Shown one piece after another: positions 1 to 10,212 of a stretch of 64,000 nucleotides of DNA. The stretch is taken from assembly GCA_951799405.1 (NCBI GenBank), contig OX637332.1, positions 3,973,001 through 4,037,000 of the forward strand. The letters run 5' to 3'. The notes beneath the pieces are model-generated. The model searched no databases. It was not told where the DNA came from and saw only the letters and a program-made list of their open reading frames with translations. A program made the translations under genes and the position numbers. Within the stretch, counting starts at the first letter, position 1. The number at the start of each line of letters is the position of its first letter. Source of the DNA: Agapetus fuscipes (Eukaryota; Arthropoda; Insecta; Trichoptera; Glossosomatidae).

Positions 1-360
1 TGGGCCGCCACTAGACGTTACTTTTCGGCAATCTTTAATGGCAACGTGACCAGCCCAGCGCCACCTTAAGCAGGCCACTCGCTGTATGACATCAGTAACA
101 CCAGTGCGTCTACGGATCTCCTGATTTGCAACCCTGTCTCTGAGGCTGATTCCCAGCATCCTCCTTTCAATGGTTCTTTGGCACGTCCTCAGTCTGCTGG
201 CGCTATACTGAGTGAGTCTTTTTGTTTTGAAGCCATATATGGATACTTGAAGCATGCATGACTCAAAGACCCTGTGTTTGAGGTTAACAGGCATTTTCGT
301 GTCATTGAGGATGTAGCCCAGATTTCCAAAAGCTATTAATGTCAGTGCTATCCTTCTGTT
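1..360 (-). pseudogene. LINE-R reverse transcriptase C-terminal fragment
   Basis: Read on the minus strand, roughly 240 down to 120 encodes the C-terminal part of an endonuclease/RT polyprotein: a GFKTKRLTQYSASRLRT stretch followed by RRMLGISLRDRVANQ and an EIRRRTGVTD-like segment. This ordering is familiar from the region behind the RT palm in arthropod non-LTR elements. No start, no catalytic YADD box and no 3' tail are present, so this is a fragment that may continue left of the window. The same family reappears at 25745-26130 on the plus strand with nearly the same residues. Exact clade is not certain. Confidence 0.75.
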
Positions 361-502
361 GAAAACTCCATTGTTCGCTCAAAGTTATTGCAAATTTTAA
401 GAAAACAATAAACTATTCAGAGCCTTATCTAAATTATCAAATTTACTCTTATTTTTGCAAGCGTCCTGTTTATTTGCAGTTTTCATTACGTTCCTATATT
501 AG

Positions 503-696
503 GTTGTTATGAAGCTGACCACTCATAATGTAAAAAATAGTTCACTCTACCAATGCCACCACTTTTTCGGGGTAAGTCCAAGTGCGGCATATCGTATGTA
601 AACGAGAACTTATACGTGTTTGCTTGTGAGAATGAATGTATAATGAATTTTAAATGTAATTTACTTTTGCAAATTATATTATAGATAGATTATACA
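503..696 (+). repeat. LINE-T 3' end, diverged
   Basis: A worn copy of the LINE-T 3' UTR, from the GCTGACCAC block to a TATAGATAGATTATA tail. The central CAGGGAAGG block is damaged. Confidence 0.7.
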
Positions 697-1047
697 TTTA
701 TTTTTGTTCACATTAAATCAGCGAGAGTTTATAACATCACACAACGAAATCTATGCAGACTTTGAGCATAGAGGCGTTCCTTCATTGTTTCTGTTTGTTT
801 GTTTCTTTATTCAATGCAGTTGAACTTCTACACACAGGCGTGCAGGTACTTGAGCTTGTATTATGCAGACTCGACCGGAAAACGAAATAAACAGTGAGTC
901 TGTTTGCCGGCTGAAAGTGCTCTTCATTAGAGACCTCGCTTTGTTTCTGCGATGAATGATGACGGCTTGGGAAATGGAAACATTCAAACTGGCTAACGAA
1001 CTTTTCCATATTAAATAACGCATTAGTTGTATTTGAGTAAAATTTAA
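697..1047. other. Unassigned stretch
   Basis: Two overlapping minus-strand frames of about 70 codons are open here, but neither shows a motif or family resemblance. No repeat recognised. Confidence 0.4.
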
Positions 1048-1197
1048 ATCTAAAATCTAAATTGCAAACATGTATTACATTTAAGATACGCGCTTACACA
1101 TGCCGCATGTGGACTTACAATATAAAAACCCAATCTCAAATAGCATTTTAATATGGGTGGTCAGCCTCATACCAACCTATAAGTCAAAGAATACGAA
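1048..1197 (-). repeat. LINE-T 3' end with internal deletion
   Basis: Minus-strand copy that keeps the tail side and the GCTGACCACC side but lacks the middle (CAGGGAAGG and GCAAGAGTTGC blocks). Confidence 0.75.
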
Positions 1198-1287
1198 AAA
1201 AAACAAAACCTCAAAAAGAAATTTATACTATAAAAGGCAATAGGTGCATGTAATAAAATATATAACAAAAATTATGCATTATGTAAA

Positions 1288-1703
1288 AATTAGTATGTAA
1301 GGATAGAAAGAAATGGCGGTTGATCTGTGATGTTGGCGGCTGGGGTTTGTTAAAGTAAAATTGGTTTTGTGATTTAGTTTTTTATGTCAATGTATATATT
1401 GTTGTTTATTGATTTTAAAAATGTAATTTGTCATGTCTGTTCCTTGACTTATAGGTTGTTATGCGGCTGACCACCCATACTGTAAAAAATTGGTTCACTT
1501 TGCCAATGTCACCCCTGTTTCAGGGAAGGACGGCAAGAGTTGCAAGGCTTATGTTCATTTGAGATTGGGTTTTTATATTGTAGGTCCACATGCGGCATGT
1601 GTTAGCGCGAAATTATACATGTCTGCTTGTGGGAATGCATTTAATATAAATCTTAAATGATATATATCTTTGCAGCTTAGATTAGATTAGATTAGATTAG
1701 ATA
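1288..1703 (+). mobile_element. LINE-T 3' end including end of RT frame
   Basis: Starts in the last codons of the RT frame (AAATGGCGGTTGATCTGTGATG, here split only by point changes), runs through the whole 3' UTR and ends in five TTAGA units. A good reference copy for the tail. Confidence 0.85.
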
Positions 1704-1734
1704 CAATAAAAGTCAATTTTTGTCAATTTTGTCA

Positions 1735-1818
1735 ATTTGGCGCCCTTGAGATGGTCCTGGACCATTAAATGGCGCCACAGGAAAGAAATCATCCATCATC
1801 ATCATCATCATCAATAGG
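1735..1818 (+). repeat. LINE-C 3' terminus with ATC tail
   Basis: Contains GGCGCCCTTGAGATGG and AAATGGCGCCACAGGAAAG, followed by ATC repeats. This matches the end of the LINE-C copy at 62330-62631. No coding part is left. Confidence 0.65.
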
Positions 1819-2063
1819 TGCATGTAATACAAATATAACAAAAATTATGAATGAATATTTTAGTAGATGCAATACTACCTGCAGGTTATGCAAGCCGTAA
1901 AACAATCATCTGCGAATAAGTTATACTAAATGTGTAGCTTAGAAGCATGTTTTTTCATCTCAAACTCTCAAATTTAAGGGAAGTTTGGATAAAAACTGAC
2001 GCATCAATATAAGCCCGTTCTCTGCACAGACTATTTACTTTGATTAATTGTTTGTATTCCTTG

Positions 2064-2246
2064 ACTTAGTATCAGCTCTGTTTCAGGGAAGGCCGGCAAG
2101 AGTTGCAGGGCTTATGTTCATTTGAGATTGGTGTTTATATTGTAGGTCCACATGCGGCATGCGTTAGCGCGAACTTATACATGCTTGCTTGTGGGAATGC
2201 GTTTAATATGAATCTTAAATGATATATATCCTTGCAGATTAGATTT
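2064..2246 (+). repeat. LINE-T 3' end, 5' part deleted
   Basis: Begins just before the TTTCAGGGAAGG block and runs to a TTAGATTTCGATTTTTTAGATT tail. Deletion removed the GCTGACCACC block. Confidence 0.75.
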
Positions 2247-2347
2247 CGATTTTTTAGATTACTCTGTTTGTGTGTGGCTGTGGGCATCTAATTGTTAAGT
2301 ATATCTCTGCATCTTAGATAAAATTATCAAGATTACATTGAATCTTG
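2247..2347 (+). repeat. 110-bp block shared with 7497-7605
   Basis: Block from CTCTGTTTGTGTGTGGCTG to CATTGAATCTTGT. It is found reverse-complemented at 7497-7605, joined to a LINE-T 3' end by the same junction, so LINE-T end plus block form one larger repeated unit. Confidence 0.7.
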
Positions 2348-2752
2348 TAAATGTTCATGACTCTGGAGGAAATGAAAGAAGTATGTAAGGACAGAAAGAA
2401 ATGACGGTTGATCTGTAATGTTGGCGGCTAGGATTTATTAAAGTGAAATTTGTTTTATGTTTTAGTTTTTGATGTCTATATACATATTATTATTTTATTG
2501 ATTTAAAAAATTAAATTTGTCGTGTATGTTCCTTGACTTGTAGATTGGTGTGCGGCTGACCACCCATGCTGTAAAAATGGTTCACTTTTCCCATGTCACC
2601 CCTGTCTCATGGAAGGACGGCAAGAGTTGCAGGGTGTGTGTCCATTTGAGATTTGGTTTTTATGTTGTAGGTTCACATGAGGCATGTGCAAGCGAAAAGC
2701 ATTGCTGTAATGTAACATATCTTTGCAACTCAGATTATAGATTATGGAATAT
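2348..2752 (+). mobile_element. LINE-T 3' end including end of RT frame
   Basis: Starts at the ATGACTCTGGAGGAAATGAA coding end and runs to a CAGATTATAGATTATGG tail, so it belongs to the TTATAGA-tail subtype. Confidence 0.8.
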
Positions 2753-3156
2753 AGACAAGCGACTAAACCTTTCGGCCATAAAACCTTCTTAAAGGCTTTC
2801 ATTAGAAAGAATAATATTATGGTATTGTGTTTCTTTCTCTTAATTGGGCATTTTAAAATTACATTACAGCAACGCTTTTTAGTTACGCACTTAAATGTAA
2901 AGAATGCGGTCTCGCAGTTACAATACAAAACTATCGTTTAACTCTCGATTACAGTCATTTAGGCAAGTGTACGATAACTCTGATTAGCATTCATCCTGCA
3001 CACTGCACTCGGATTATACATTTAAATTAAAACAAAAATGTCTGCGTGGGGGGACAGCATGTGAACGCAACCATATTATAAAACTTTCTCTCTGTATCGT
3101 TAAACGTAAACTGATAAGGATTAGGAGCATTATTTAATTAGCACGTATGTTATTAA
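2753..3156. other. Unassigned stretch
   Basis: AT-rich sequence. Small open frames on both strands overlap each other and show no motif. Nothing recognised. Confidence 0.4.
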
Positions 3157-3350
3157 ATGTCACCCCTGTGTCAGGGAAGGTCGGCAAAAGTTGTGGGGTT
3201 TATGTTCATTTGAGGTTTGGATTTTATTTGTAAGTACACATTCAGCATTTGTAAGCACGAACTACACGTGTTGGTTTATGGGCATAAATCTGAGAGCTTT
3301 AAATGAATATATCCTTGCAACTTAGATTAAAGATAGATTATAGATTATAA
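3157..3350 (+). repeat. LINE-T 3' end, TTATAGA subtype
   Basis: Starts at TGTCACCCCTGTGTCAGGG and ends in a TTAGATTAAAGATAGATTATAG tail. This subtype has a distinct middle (TTATTTGTAAGTACACATTCAGC) that sets it apart from the TTAGA-tail subtype. Confidence 0.8.
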
Positions 3351-3359
3351 TTAGCCTGT

Positions 3360-3535
3360 TTGAAGAAGGTTATGACTCTGGAGGAAATGAAAGAAGTGTG
3401 TAAGAACAGAAAGAAATGGCGGTTAATCTGTGATGTTGGCGGCAAGGGTTTATTAAATTGCAATTTCTTTTCTTTTTTAGTTTTGATGTCCATAGATTTT
3501 TTTAATTTTTTTTTATTTAAAAAAAAAATAGATTT
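3360..3535 (+). pseudogene. LINE-T RT last codons, truncated by SINE-3
   Basis: Encodes KKVMTLEEMKEVCKNRKKW, the conserved last part of the LINE-T RT frame, then a short stretch of 3' UTR. A minus-strand SINE-3 follows at once. Confidence 0.75.
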
Positions 3536-3536
3536 G

Positions 3537-3716
3537 TGGAAAGGAATGCAATCCACCAACCTATTTTACCTGGCCAGTTGTCTTCATGCGAAAGCAGAAG
3601 CTTGTGTGCATGCAACGGCATCTGTTGAACCAGGGTCGAAGTTATCGTCGCGGGATTCGAACCAGCGTTATCCGGTTCCAAATAACCTGTCTTCATCCCC
3701 GCGGCTATAACACCGA
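3537..3716 (-). mobile_element. SINE-3, tRNA-headed
   Basis: Minus strand starts GTCGGTGTTATAGCC and has a GGTTCGAATCC box B about 55 nt in, then a tRNA-unrelated body ending near GGCCAGGTAAAATAGGTTGG. Four copies share this structure (also 5474-5705, 21803-22035, 57103-57303). Confidence 0.75.
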
Positions 3717-3739
3717 CAATATTATTATTTATTACAGAT

Positions 3740-4037
3740 ATTATTATTTATTAATTTTAAAAATGTAATTTGTTGTGTATGTTCCTTGACTTATAGGTTA
3801 GTATGCGGCTGACCACCCATGCTGTAGAAAATAGATCACTTTGCCAATGTCACCCCTGTTTCAGGGAAGGTCAACAGGAGTTGCAGGGTGTATGTTAATT
3901 TGAGATTCGGGTTTTTATATTGTAGGACTACAAGCGGCATTTTTAAACGCGAAGTTAAACATGTCTGTTTTGTAAAAATGCATATAATGCGAATCTCTAA
4001 TTTGACTCATATTCTGCAACTTGGATTAGATTAGATT
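3740..4037 (+). repeat. LINE-T 3' end
   Basis: Complete 3' UTR from the GTTCCTTGACTTATAGG block to a TTGGATTAGATTAGAT tail. No coding part. Confidence 0.8.
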
Positions 4038-4084
4038 TCCATTGAAATACCAAAATACCATTGATAGTCACATGCGCAGATTAA

Positions 4085-4207
4085 ACATCAGTTGCGAAAG
4101 GTTCTGCCTTACAGCAACTCGATCTAGCTTGAGAATTGACTAAACGGCCAAACCAGTAGAGGGCTTTCATGATGTATTCACACAAAAATAACTCTCACGA
4201 AATAAGT
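4085..4207 (+). repeat. SINE-2, 3' part
   Basis: Carries the SINE-2 body (CTTGAGAATTG block) and its end (AGAGGGCTTTCATGATG then CACACAAAAA and CACGAAATAA). The tRNA head is absent. Confidence 0.65.
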
Positions 4208-4239
4208 ATGTACCTTATTCAATTACCATTATTTACTTT

Positions 4240-4503
4240 TTATATTTTGAATTGTTTGTGTATTAACACTGTGAAAATTCATATTCAATAATATTTATTT
4301 ATTTAATGGAAAGATTAAAATCAAAACACTGTTTTGTATTTTCACGATTATGATCATTTATTATTTAATTTTACACACGTTTTCGATAATATATCATCGT
4401 CCATGATATTAAATAATAAAATTAAATAATAAATGATCAAAATCGTGAAAATACAAAACAGTGTTTTGATTTTAATCTTTCAATTAAATAAATAAATATT
4501 ATA
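4240..4503 (-). repeat. Hairpin element with ribozyme-like loop
   Basis: Inverted repeat with arms of about 85 bp (4288-4370 and 4418-4503) containing AAAACACTGTTTTGTATTTT and its complement. The loop of about 47 bp holds a hammerhead-like core. A flank at 4243-4287 (AACACTGTGAAAATTCATAT) recurs beside the hairpins at 15032, 40505 and 46630, so this is a family. Confidence 0.75.
4373..4403 (-). ncRNA. Hammerhead-like core, degenerate
   Basis: Minus strand: UGGACGA in place of CUGANGA, one extra U, GAUA/UAUC stem II, GAA, then AACGUG and U. Two core changes make activity unlikely. It lies in the loop of the surrounding hairpin. Confidence 0.4.
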
Positions 4504-4867
4504 TTTACTTTTTATTTATACTCTAATTTATTTTATTTTAATTTACTTACAATTTAAATACAAATGAAATTCGTTTATAAATGAATTATAAATATGATCT
4601 ATTAAAAATAAAATTAATTTATGGATGTTTTACTTTTTTGGGTCGGATTTTTAGCAAAAATAATTTCTGCATTTCAGCACAATGATTTTTATACGACTTG
4701 TATCAATTCCTCTCCATTATTAAGAAGTATTATGGTCAATTATAAATTTTATTCGCACAAAGTATGTATTTTATTGCGTATTTTTATCACCTGTTGCAAC
4801 AATAAGTAATTGCAACTGATAGGACATGCAATACAATAAATAACTGCACTTGCCATTTTTCATGCCA
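4504..4867. other. AT-rich unassigned stretch
   Basis: Very AT-rich. A 62-codon plus-strand frame at 4621 has no recognisable feature. Confidence 0.4.
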
Positions 4868-5368
4868 GATGATCCGAAATTGCGAATGAATGGAATATCC
4901 AGAGTCATAATAAAAGAAGAGCTTGTATGAAGAAGGTTATGACTCTGGAGGAAATGAAAGAAGTATGCAAGGATAGAAAGAAATGACGGTTGATCTGTGA
5001 TGTTGGTGGCTAGGGTTTGTTAAAGTGAAATTGGTTTTATGATTTAGTTTTTTATGTCCATGTATATATTGTTATATTTATTCTTTGATTTAAAAAATGT
5101 AATTTGTCATGTATGTTCCTTGACTTATAGGTTGTTATGCGGCTGACCACCCATAATATAAAAATTGGTTCACTTTGCCAATGTCACCCCTGTTTCAGGG
5201 AAGGACGGCAAGAGTTGCAAGGCTTATGTTCATTTGAGATTGGGTTTTTATATTGTGAGTCCACATGCGGCATGTGTTAGCGCGAAATTATACATATCTG
5301 CTTGTGGGAATGCATTTAGTATAAATCTTAAATGATATATATCTTTGCAGCTTAGATTAGATTAGATG
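4868..5368 (+). mobile_element. LINE-T 3' end with RT C-terminal codons
   Basis: Starts in the coding part (CGAAATTGCGAATGAATGG, residues EIANEW), carries MKKVMTLEEMKEV, then an in-frame TGA where the tryptophan codon of KKW should be. The full 3' UTR follows with a three-unit TTAGA tail. Confidence 0.85.
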
Positions 5369-5473
5369 TTCCCTTGAATTACATGCAGTGCGATGGTTAT
5401 ACAAGTGAGTTGTCGTTCGTACAAAAAGTCTTGTTATCTTGTCGACATAAAAAAAATTAAATCACCTGTAATC

Positions 5474-5705
5474 TATAATCTAAGTTGCATAGATTTTTTT
5501 TTTTTATATAAAATTGCAATTCACCAACCTATTTTGCCTGGCCAGTTGTCTTTATGCGAAAGCAGAAGCTTGTGTGCATGCAACGACATCTGAAACAGGG
5601 TCAATGTTATGGTCAAAGGGTCCAGCCGTGGCTCGAACCAACGTTATCTGAACCAAATACGTTAGCTGAACAAGCGTCTTGACCACCGTGGCCATAGCAC
5701 CGACA
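5474..5705 (-). mobile_element. SINE-3, tRNA-headed, nearly complete
   Basis: Minus strand starts GTCGGTGCTATGGCCACGG, which fits an A box, and has GGTTCGAGCC as B box. The body runs to AATAGGTTGGTGAATTGC. This is the clearest copy for the polymerase III promoter boxes. Confidence 0.8.
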
Positions 5706-5739
5706 AATATATAACATTAGATAAACCTAAAATTCAGAC

Positions 5740-5947
5740 ATGTATAAAATGATTCACTTTGCTAATGTCACCCCTGTCTCAGGGATGGACGGCAAGAGTT
5801 GCAGGGTGCATGCCCATTTTAGATATGTTTTTTTATGTTGTAGGTTCACATGAGGCATGTGCAAGTGCGAACTTGTACGTGTCTGGTTGTGAAAATGCAT
5901 GTAATGTGAATCTCCAATGTAACATATATTTGCAACTTAGATTAGAA
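5740..5947 (+). repeat. LINE-T 3' end
   Basis: Starts at the TTCACTTTGC block and ends TTAGATTAG. The GTGCAAGTGCGAAC variant groups it with the copies at 14115 and 34240. Confidence 0.8.
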
Positions 5948-6110
5948 ACCTGGGTAAAACTCAAACTGAATATTGTTGAAGATTCAATGGCACTGCAACT
6001 GTCATGTATCCTTCTGCGAACTTCGGTACAGTTGACGGCGCTTATCTGCTACAGTATGTAATGACTGCAAGTACAAATACGTACTGACATTATTGTTGAT
6101 CAATGTCAGT
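5948..6110 (+). repeat. Unclassified repeat, copy 1
   Basis: About 150 bp (AAACTCAAACTGAATATTG to CGTACTGACATTATTG) shared with 7208-7382. It ends in an inverted repeat in which ACGTACTGACATT meets AATGTCAGTACGT, with a TGATC-type centre. Confidence 0.65.
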
Positions 6111-6476
6111 ACGTCCAGGTCAGGAGGTCCAGGAGTGGACTGAGAAAGACTGAGAAAGAGAAGAAGAAGAAGCACTTGAACTTTACACAGTTGCCAATCA
6201 CCAATCTCCAGTGAATCTTTACATGTGCGACCTCGGTAGTGTCGTAGTAGTCGGCACTCTCACTGAATTCATCGCGCGCGATTGAAGAAAGAAGTACAAA
6301 AAACGCGATCAATTCAAGTCAAGAAGCTAACCATTTGAGATCAAGGTGAGTCGTGTCTTAATCCCGTGATTCCCATCCCTTGTTTCTCATGTTTGGTTGT
6401 TCTGGATTTGCCTGAGCAGTTCGTTCAAACGCGGAATATATAATTAAGAACCAGCAGCATCTCAAAATCCCTGCCC

Positions 6477-6532
6477 ACTCCCATGGTGGAGCCAAACTTG
6501 GCCTCACTATAGTTTTGGTAATCAAACCTGTA
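6477..6532 (+). repeat. Unclassified repeat, 5' fragment
   Basis: CCCATGGTGGAGCCAAACTT and the next 30 bp are shared with 7168-7212, where they lead into the repeat described at 5948. This is probably the other end of the same element. Confidence 0.55.
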
Positions 6533-6547
6533 AGTTTGTTTGTAAGG

Positions 6548-7172
6548 GAAGAATGTGGTGCAAGAGAAAGTGAAGATTGAAATAAGTTTGTTAAGATGGT
6601 TTGAGCATATGGAGAGAATGAATGAGGAAAGACTGACGAAGAAAGTATACGTTGCAAGAATATATAGATGTCGTGGTAGTTGAAGACCGAGAAAGGTATG
6701 GATGGACCAAATACCCGAAATTGCGAATGAATGTTACCACCAATACTGTAAAAAATGGTTCACTTTGCCAATGTCACCCCTGTTTCAGGGAAGGTCGGCA
6801 AAAGTTGTGGGGCTTATGTTCATTTGAGGTTTGGATTTTATTTGTAAGTACACACTCAGCATTTGTAAGCGCGAACTACACTTGTTGGTTTGTGGGCATA
6901 CATCTGAGAGCTTTAAATGAATATATCCTTGCAACTTAGATTATAGATTATTATAGAATGGAATATCCAGAGTCATAATAAAATAAGAGCCTGTATAAAA
7001 AAGGTTATGGCTCTGGAGGAAATGAAAGAAGTATGTAAGGACAGAAAGAAATGGTGGTTGATCTGTAATGTTCGCGGCTAGGGTTTATTAAATTGCAATT
7101 GGTTTTCTGTTTTAGTTTCGATGTCCATAGATATTATTATTTATTGATTTAAAAAGTGTAAATTGTCGCCCA
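6548..7172 (+). mobile_element. LINE-T copy split by a later LINE-T insertion
   Basis: The older copy encodes the RT C-terminus (RWFEHMERMNEER-like) up to about 6729 at GCGAATGAATG and resumes at about 6957 with GGAATATCCAGAGTC. Between them lies a LINE-T 3' end. A GAATG on both sides is a plausible short target duplication. Confidence 0.75.
6732..6952 (+). repeat. LINE-T 3' end nested in LINE-T
   Basis: TTATAGA-subtype 3' UTR, from ACCACCAATACTGTAAAAAA to TTAGATTATAGATTATTATAG. It interrupts the surrounding RT remnant, so it is younger. Confidence 0.8.
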
Positions 7173-7382
7173 TGGTGGAGCCAAACTTGGCCTCACCATA
7201 GTTTTGGTAATCAAACTGTAAAACTCAAACTAAAGATTGTTGAAGAATCAATGGCACTGCATCTGCCATACATACTTCTGCGCACTTCGGCACAGTTAAA
7301 ACAGTTGACCGCGCGTATCTGCAACAGTAGATATGTAATGACTGCAAGTACAAGTACGTACTGACATTATTGTTGATCAAGC
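7168..7382 (+). repeat. Unclassified repeat, copy 2 (longest)
   Basis: Joins the CATGGTGGAGCCAAACTTGG block to the AAACTCAAACTAAAGATTG block and ends CGTACTGACATTATTGTTG. No coding capacity and no clear terminal repeat. Confidence 0.6.
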
Positions 7383-7496
7383 CGACGGAACCACTTTCCC
7401 TGGCGGCCGCGGACTATTGCTTCCTCGTTGCCGTTGATATAGCCGGTACGTCTTGTGTGGAGTGTCATATTCCGGTCCACCCTAGGCTACATTCAC

Positions 7497-7605
7497 AAGA
7501 TTCAATGTAATCTTGATAATCTTTATCTAAGTTGCAGAGATATATACTTAACAATTAGATGCCCACAGCCACACACAAACAGAGGAATCTAAAAAATCTA
7601 AATCC
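7497..7605 (-). repeat. 110-bp block shared with 2247-2347
   Basis: Reverse complement of the block at 2247-2347, again joined directly to a LINE-T tail. Confidence 0.7.
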
Positions 7606-7853
7606 AAGCTGCAAAGACAGGTATATATCATTTAAGATTCATATTAAACGCATTCCCACAAGCAAACATGTATAAGTTCGCGCTAACGCATGCCGCATGT
7701 GGGCCTACAATATAAAAACACAATCTCAAATGAACATAAGCAATGCAACTCTTGTCGATCTTCCCTGAAACAGGGGGGACATTGGCAAAGTGAACCATTT
7801 TTTACAGTAAGGGTGGTCAGCCTTATACCAACTTATAAGTCAAGAAACAAATA
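7606..7853 (-). repeat. LINE-T 3' end
   Basis: Full 3' UTR on the minus strand with an imperfect tail (AATCTAAAAAATCTAAATCC in plus orientation). The tail matches the variant at 2220-2246. Confidence 0.8.
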
Positions 7854-8190
7854 ATTACATTAAAGTATATAAAACAAACAAACACTTAACAATTAAACAG
7901 TAAAAAATAATGCTCCCTTATTATGCGTGAGTACCACTGTGTTGTCCCCAAAGGCATTAAAATTTATTTATTTTTACACGTGAAGAAGCTAGTCTTACTC
8001 CAAAAACTTCACTTTAAGTGGGAATTTCCCATTTTCCCAAATTCTCAGATTTCGTGTTTTTTTTTACATGTATTTGTGAAAATAAATACAATTCACAAAC
8101 CTATTTTTGGTAAGAAGCAGGTATTAACGTCACATCTGCAGAGGTGCTGACTACACCTAGTGGAATGGTGGCTGTATACAAACAAGCAAA
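7854..8190. other. Unassigned stretch
   Basis: AT-rich. A 75-codon plus-strand frame at 7923 has no support. No repeat recognised. Confidence 0.4.
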
Positions 8191-8192
8191 TA

Positions 8193-8690
8193 CACTAATC
8201 TAATCTAATCTAATCTAATCTAAGCTGCAAAGATATATATCATTTAAGATTTATATTAAATGCATTCCCACAAGCAGATATGTATAATTTCGCGCTAAGA
8301 CATGCCGCATGTGGACCTACAATATAAAAACCCAATCTCAAATGAACATAAGCCTTGCAACTCTTGCCGTCCTTCCCTGAAACAGGGGTGACATTGGCAA
8401 AGTGAACCATTTTTTTTTTTACAGTATGGGTGGTCAGCCGCATAACAACCTATAAGTCAAGGAACATACATGACAAATTACATTTTTTTTTAAATCAATA
8501 AATAGCAATATATACATGGACATAAAAAACTAAATCATAAAACCAATTTTTTGTACTTCAACAAACCCCAGCCGCCAACATCACAGATTAACCGCCATGT
8601 TCTTCTATCCTTACATACTTCTTTCATTTCCTCCAGAGTCATAACCTTCTTCATACAAGCTCTTCTTTTATTATGACTCTGGATATTTCA
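8193..8690 (-). mobile_element. LINE-T 3' end with RT C-terminal codons
   Basis: Five TTAGA units, full 3' UTR, then the coding end (MKKVMTLEEMKEV region) on the minus strand. It stops at a TGGATATTTCACTC point that marks its 5' truncation. Confidence 0.85.
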
Positions 8691-8717
8691 CTCATTATAC
8701 TATTACATTAAAACTAT

Positions 8718-9230
8718 AGTCCGGTCATCACCTCAGTTGCTAGAGGGCTTGCATTCCATGCCGAGAGCTCGGGTTTAAATTCCACCTAGGGTTTCAGAAA
8801 TGATTTCCCGTTTCGGTGTATATTTCAAACCTAAAATAAAATACCGGAAAGACTTACTCAACCTTCACAAGAAATGAATAGCAGCCAGGTGCAGTATTGG
8901 CAAACACATTTCAGAAAAAAATTACCTTCCATTCCTTTAAAATAACTCATTTGAAATAGACTGAAGTTCTAACGATGGCTGCAATCGAACTTAATTTTTT
9001 AATTTTAAATCTGAATATAAAATTTAAATGTTTTTTATCATTTGCGCATGTGCCTGTATGGGATGCACGCTCCTAGTACCATCCCTCTCGGGAGCTGGGA
9101 AGCCCCCACTTCAACTGAAGTGGTTGGCGTGATGCCGGCCCCCTTACGTGTAAAACTTCACTCACCATATGCGACTCCTTCTCGGAAAACGCGGCAAGAA
9201 GTTACACTATAGGTGTCGCTCAGTAGCTTT
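8718..9230 (+). mobile_element. SINE-1 interrupted by a short insertion
   Basis: Head with CACCTCAGTTGCTAGAG (A box) and GGGTTTAAATTCC (damaged B box) at 8720-8890. The 3' body (CTCGGGAGCTGGGAAGC through AGTTACACTATAGGTG) resumes at about 9077. Confidence 0.75.
8889..9076 (+). repeat. Unclassified insertion in SINE-1
   Basis: About 190 bp ending GCCTGTATGGGATGCACGC. A second copy lies at 62095-62255. The flanks (ATAGCAGCC left, AGTACCATCC right) resemble a mutated duplication of the SINE target. Confidence 0.55.
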
Positions 9231-9524
9231 TTTTGTTTTTATTGTATGGTAAATACTGCTGCACATTATTTTGTGGGTACATTTTTCAGCATTTTCGGAG
9301 ATTGCTTTTTTTTCTTCCAATCGACACGTGATTTAGAAAAATCGTGACTTGGTCATTTGCTGACTAATAAAAGAAAATATTTACATCGGTGTTGACAAAA
9401 ATCCATAGCTTTAGTAATGTAGCTATGTGCCCAAAAAAGCACCAGATACAGGTACTCACTGCAAGAAAAAAATAGAAATGGAAAAAAAATACTACAGATA
9501 TATTAAATTCTTGAACTTGGAGGA

Positions 9525-9655
9525 TGGTACTGTAACAATTGATTCACTTTGCCAAGGTCACGTAATTTCACCTATTTCATGTAATACCGCAAGAGTTGAA
9601 GAGCTATGCTCATATGGCATTGGAATTTTGTTATGTAAATACACATACAGTCTAT
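9525..9655 (+). repeat. LINE-T 3' end, very old
   Basis: Only scattered blocks remain (GATTCACTTTGCCAAGGTCA, GCAAGAGTTGAAGAGC). One of the most diverged copies here. Confidence 0.5.
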
Positions 9656-9959
9656 AAGCGTGGCATTGACGTTCGGCGACGTACAGTCTCGGCCAAATCG
9701 TTCCCTTATAACTATTGTACTATTTTTTTTTGTATGGTTTTCTGTCTCTAAAATAAATATATTTATTTTCGCATTAATGCATTATAGAAAAAGTACCGTT
9801 GACCATCATAAAGATCATGTTCCTAGTCTATCGCATCGCATGTATGCAGGCCCGGAGTAAGGACAGTTCGAGTGGTGCAACTGAACAAGGGGCTCAAGGG
9901 GCCCCTGAAGAATTAATATAATCCTCAAAAGCTGCAGTTTGTAAAGACAAAGACCAAAT

Positions 9960-10195
9960 AATCTATAATCTAAGTTGCAAAGATATATTACATTTAAGAT
10001 TTATATTAAACGTATTCCCACAAGCAGACACATTAAAATTCGCACATAAACACGCCGCATGTGAGCCTACAATATAAAACCCAATCTCAAATGAATATAA
10101 GCCCTGCAACTCTTGCCGACCTTCCCTGAAACAGGGGGGACATTAGCAAAGTAAACCATTTTGTACACTATGGGTGGTCACTGATAGTTAACAAA
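9960..10195 (-). repeat. LINE-T 3' end inside hAT element
   Basis: Minus-strand copy with TTATAGA-type tail. It ends at GGGTGGTCACTG, just short of the usual CCTTGACTTATAGG edge. Confidence 0.8.
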
Positions 10196-10212
10196 TAAAA
10201 GTTTCTTAAAAG

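Noticed and set aside
1677..1703. TTAGA repeats as telomere-like sequence
   Set aside because: They always end a LINE-T 3' UTR, and the unit is not the insect TTAGG. They are element tails.
2596..2928. 110-codon minus-strand frame
   Set aside because: It starts inside a LINE-T 3' end, overlaps plus-strand frames and shows no motif.
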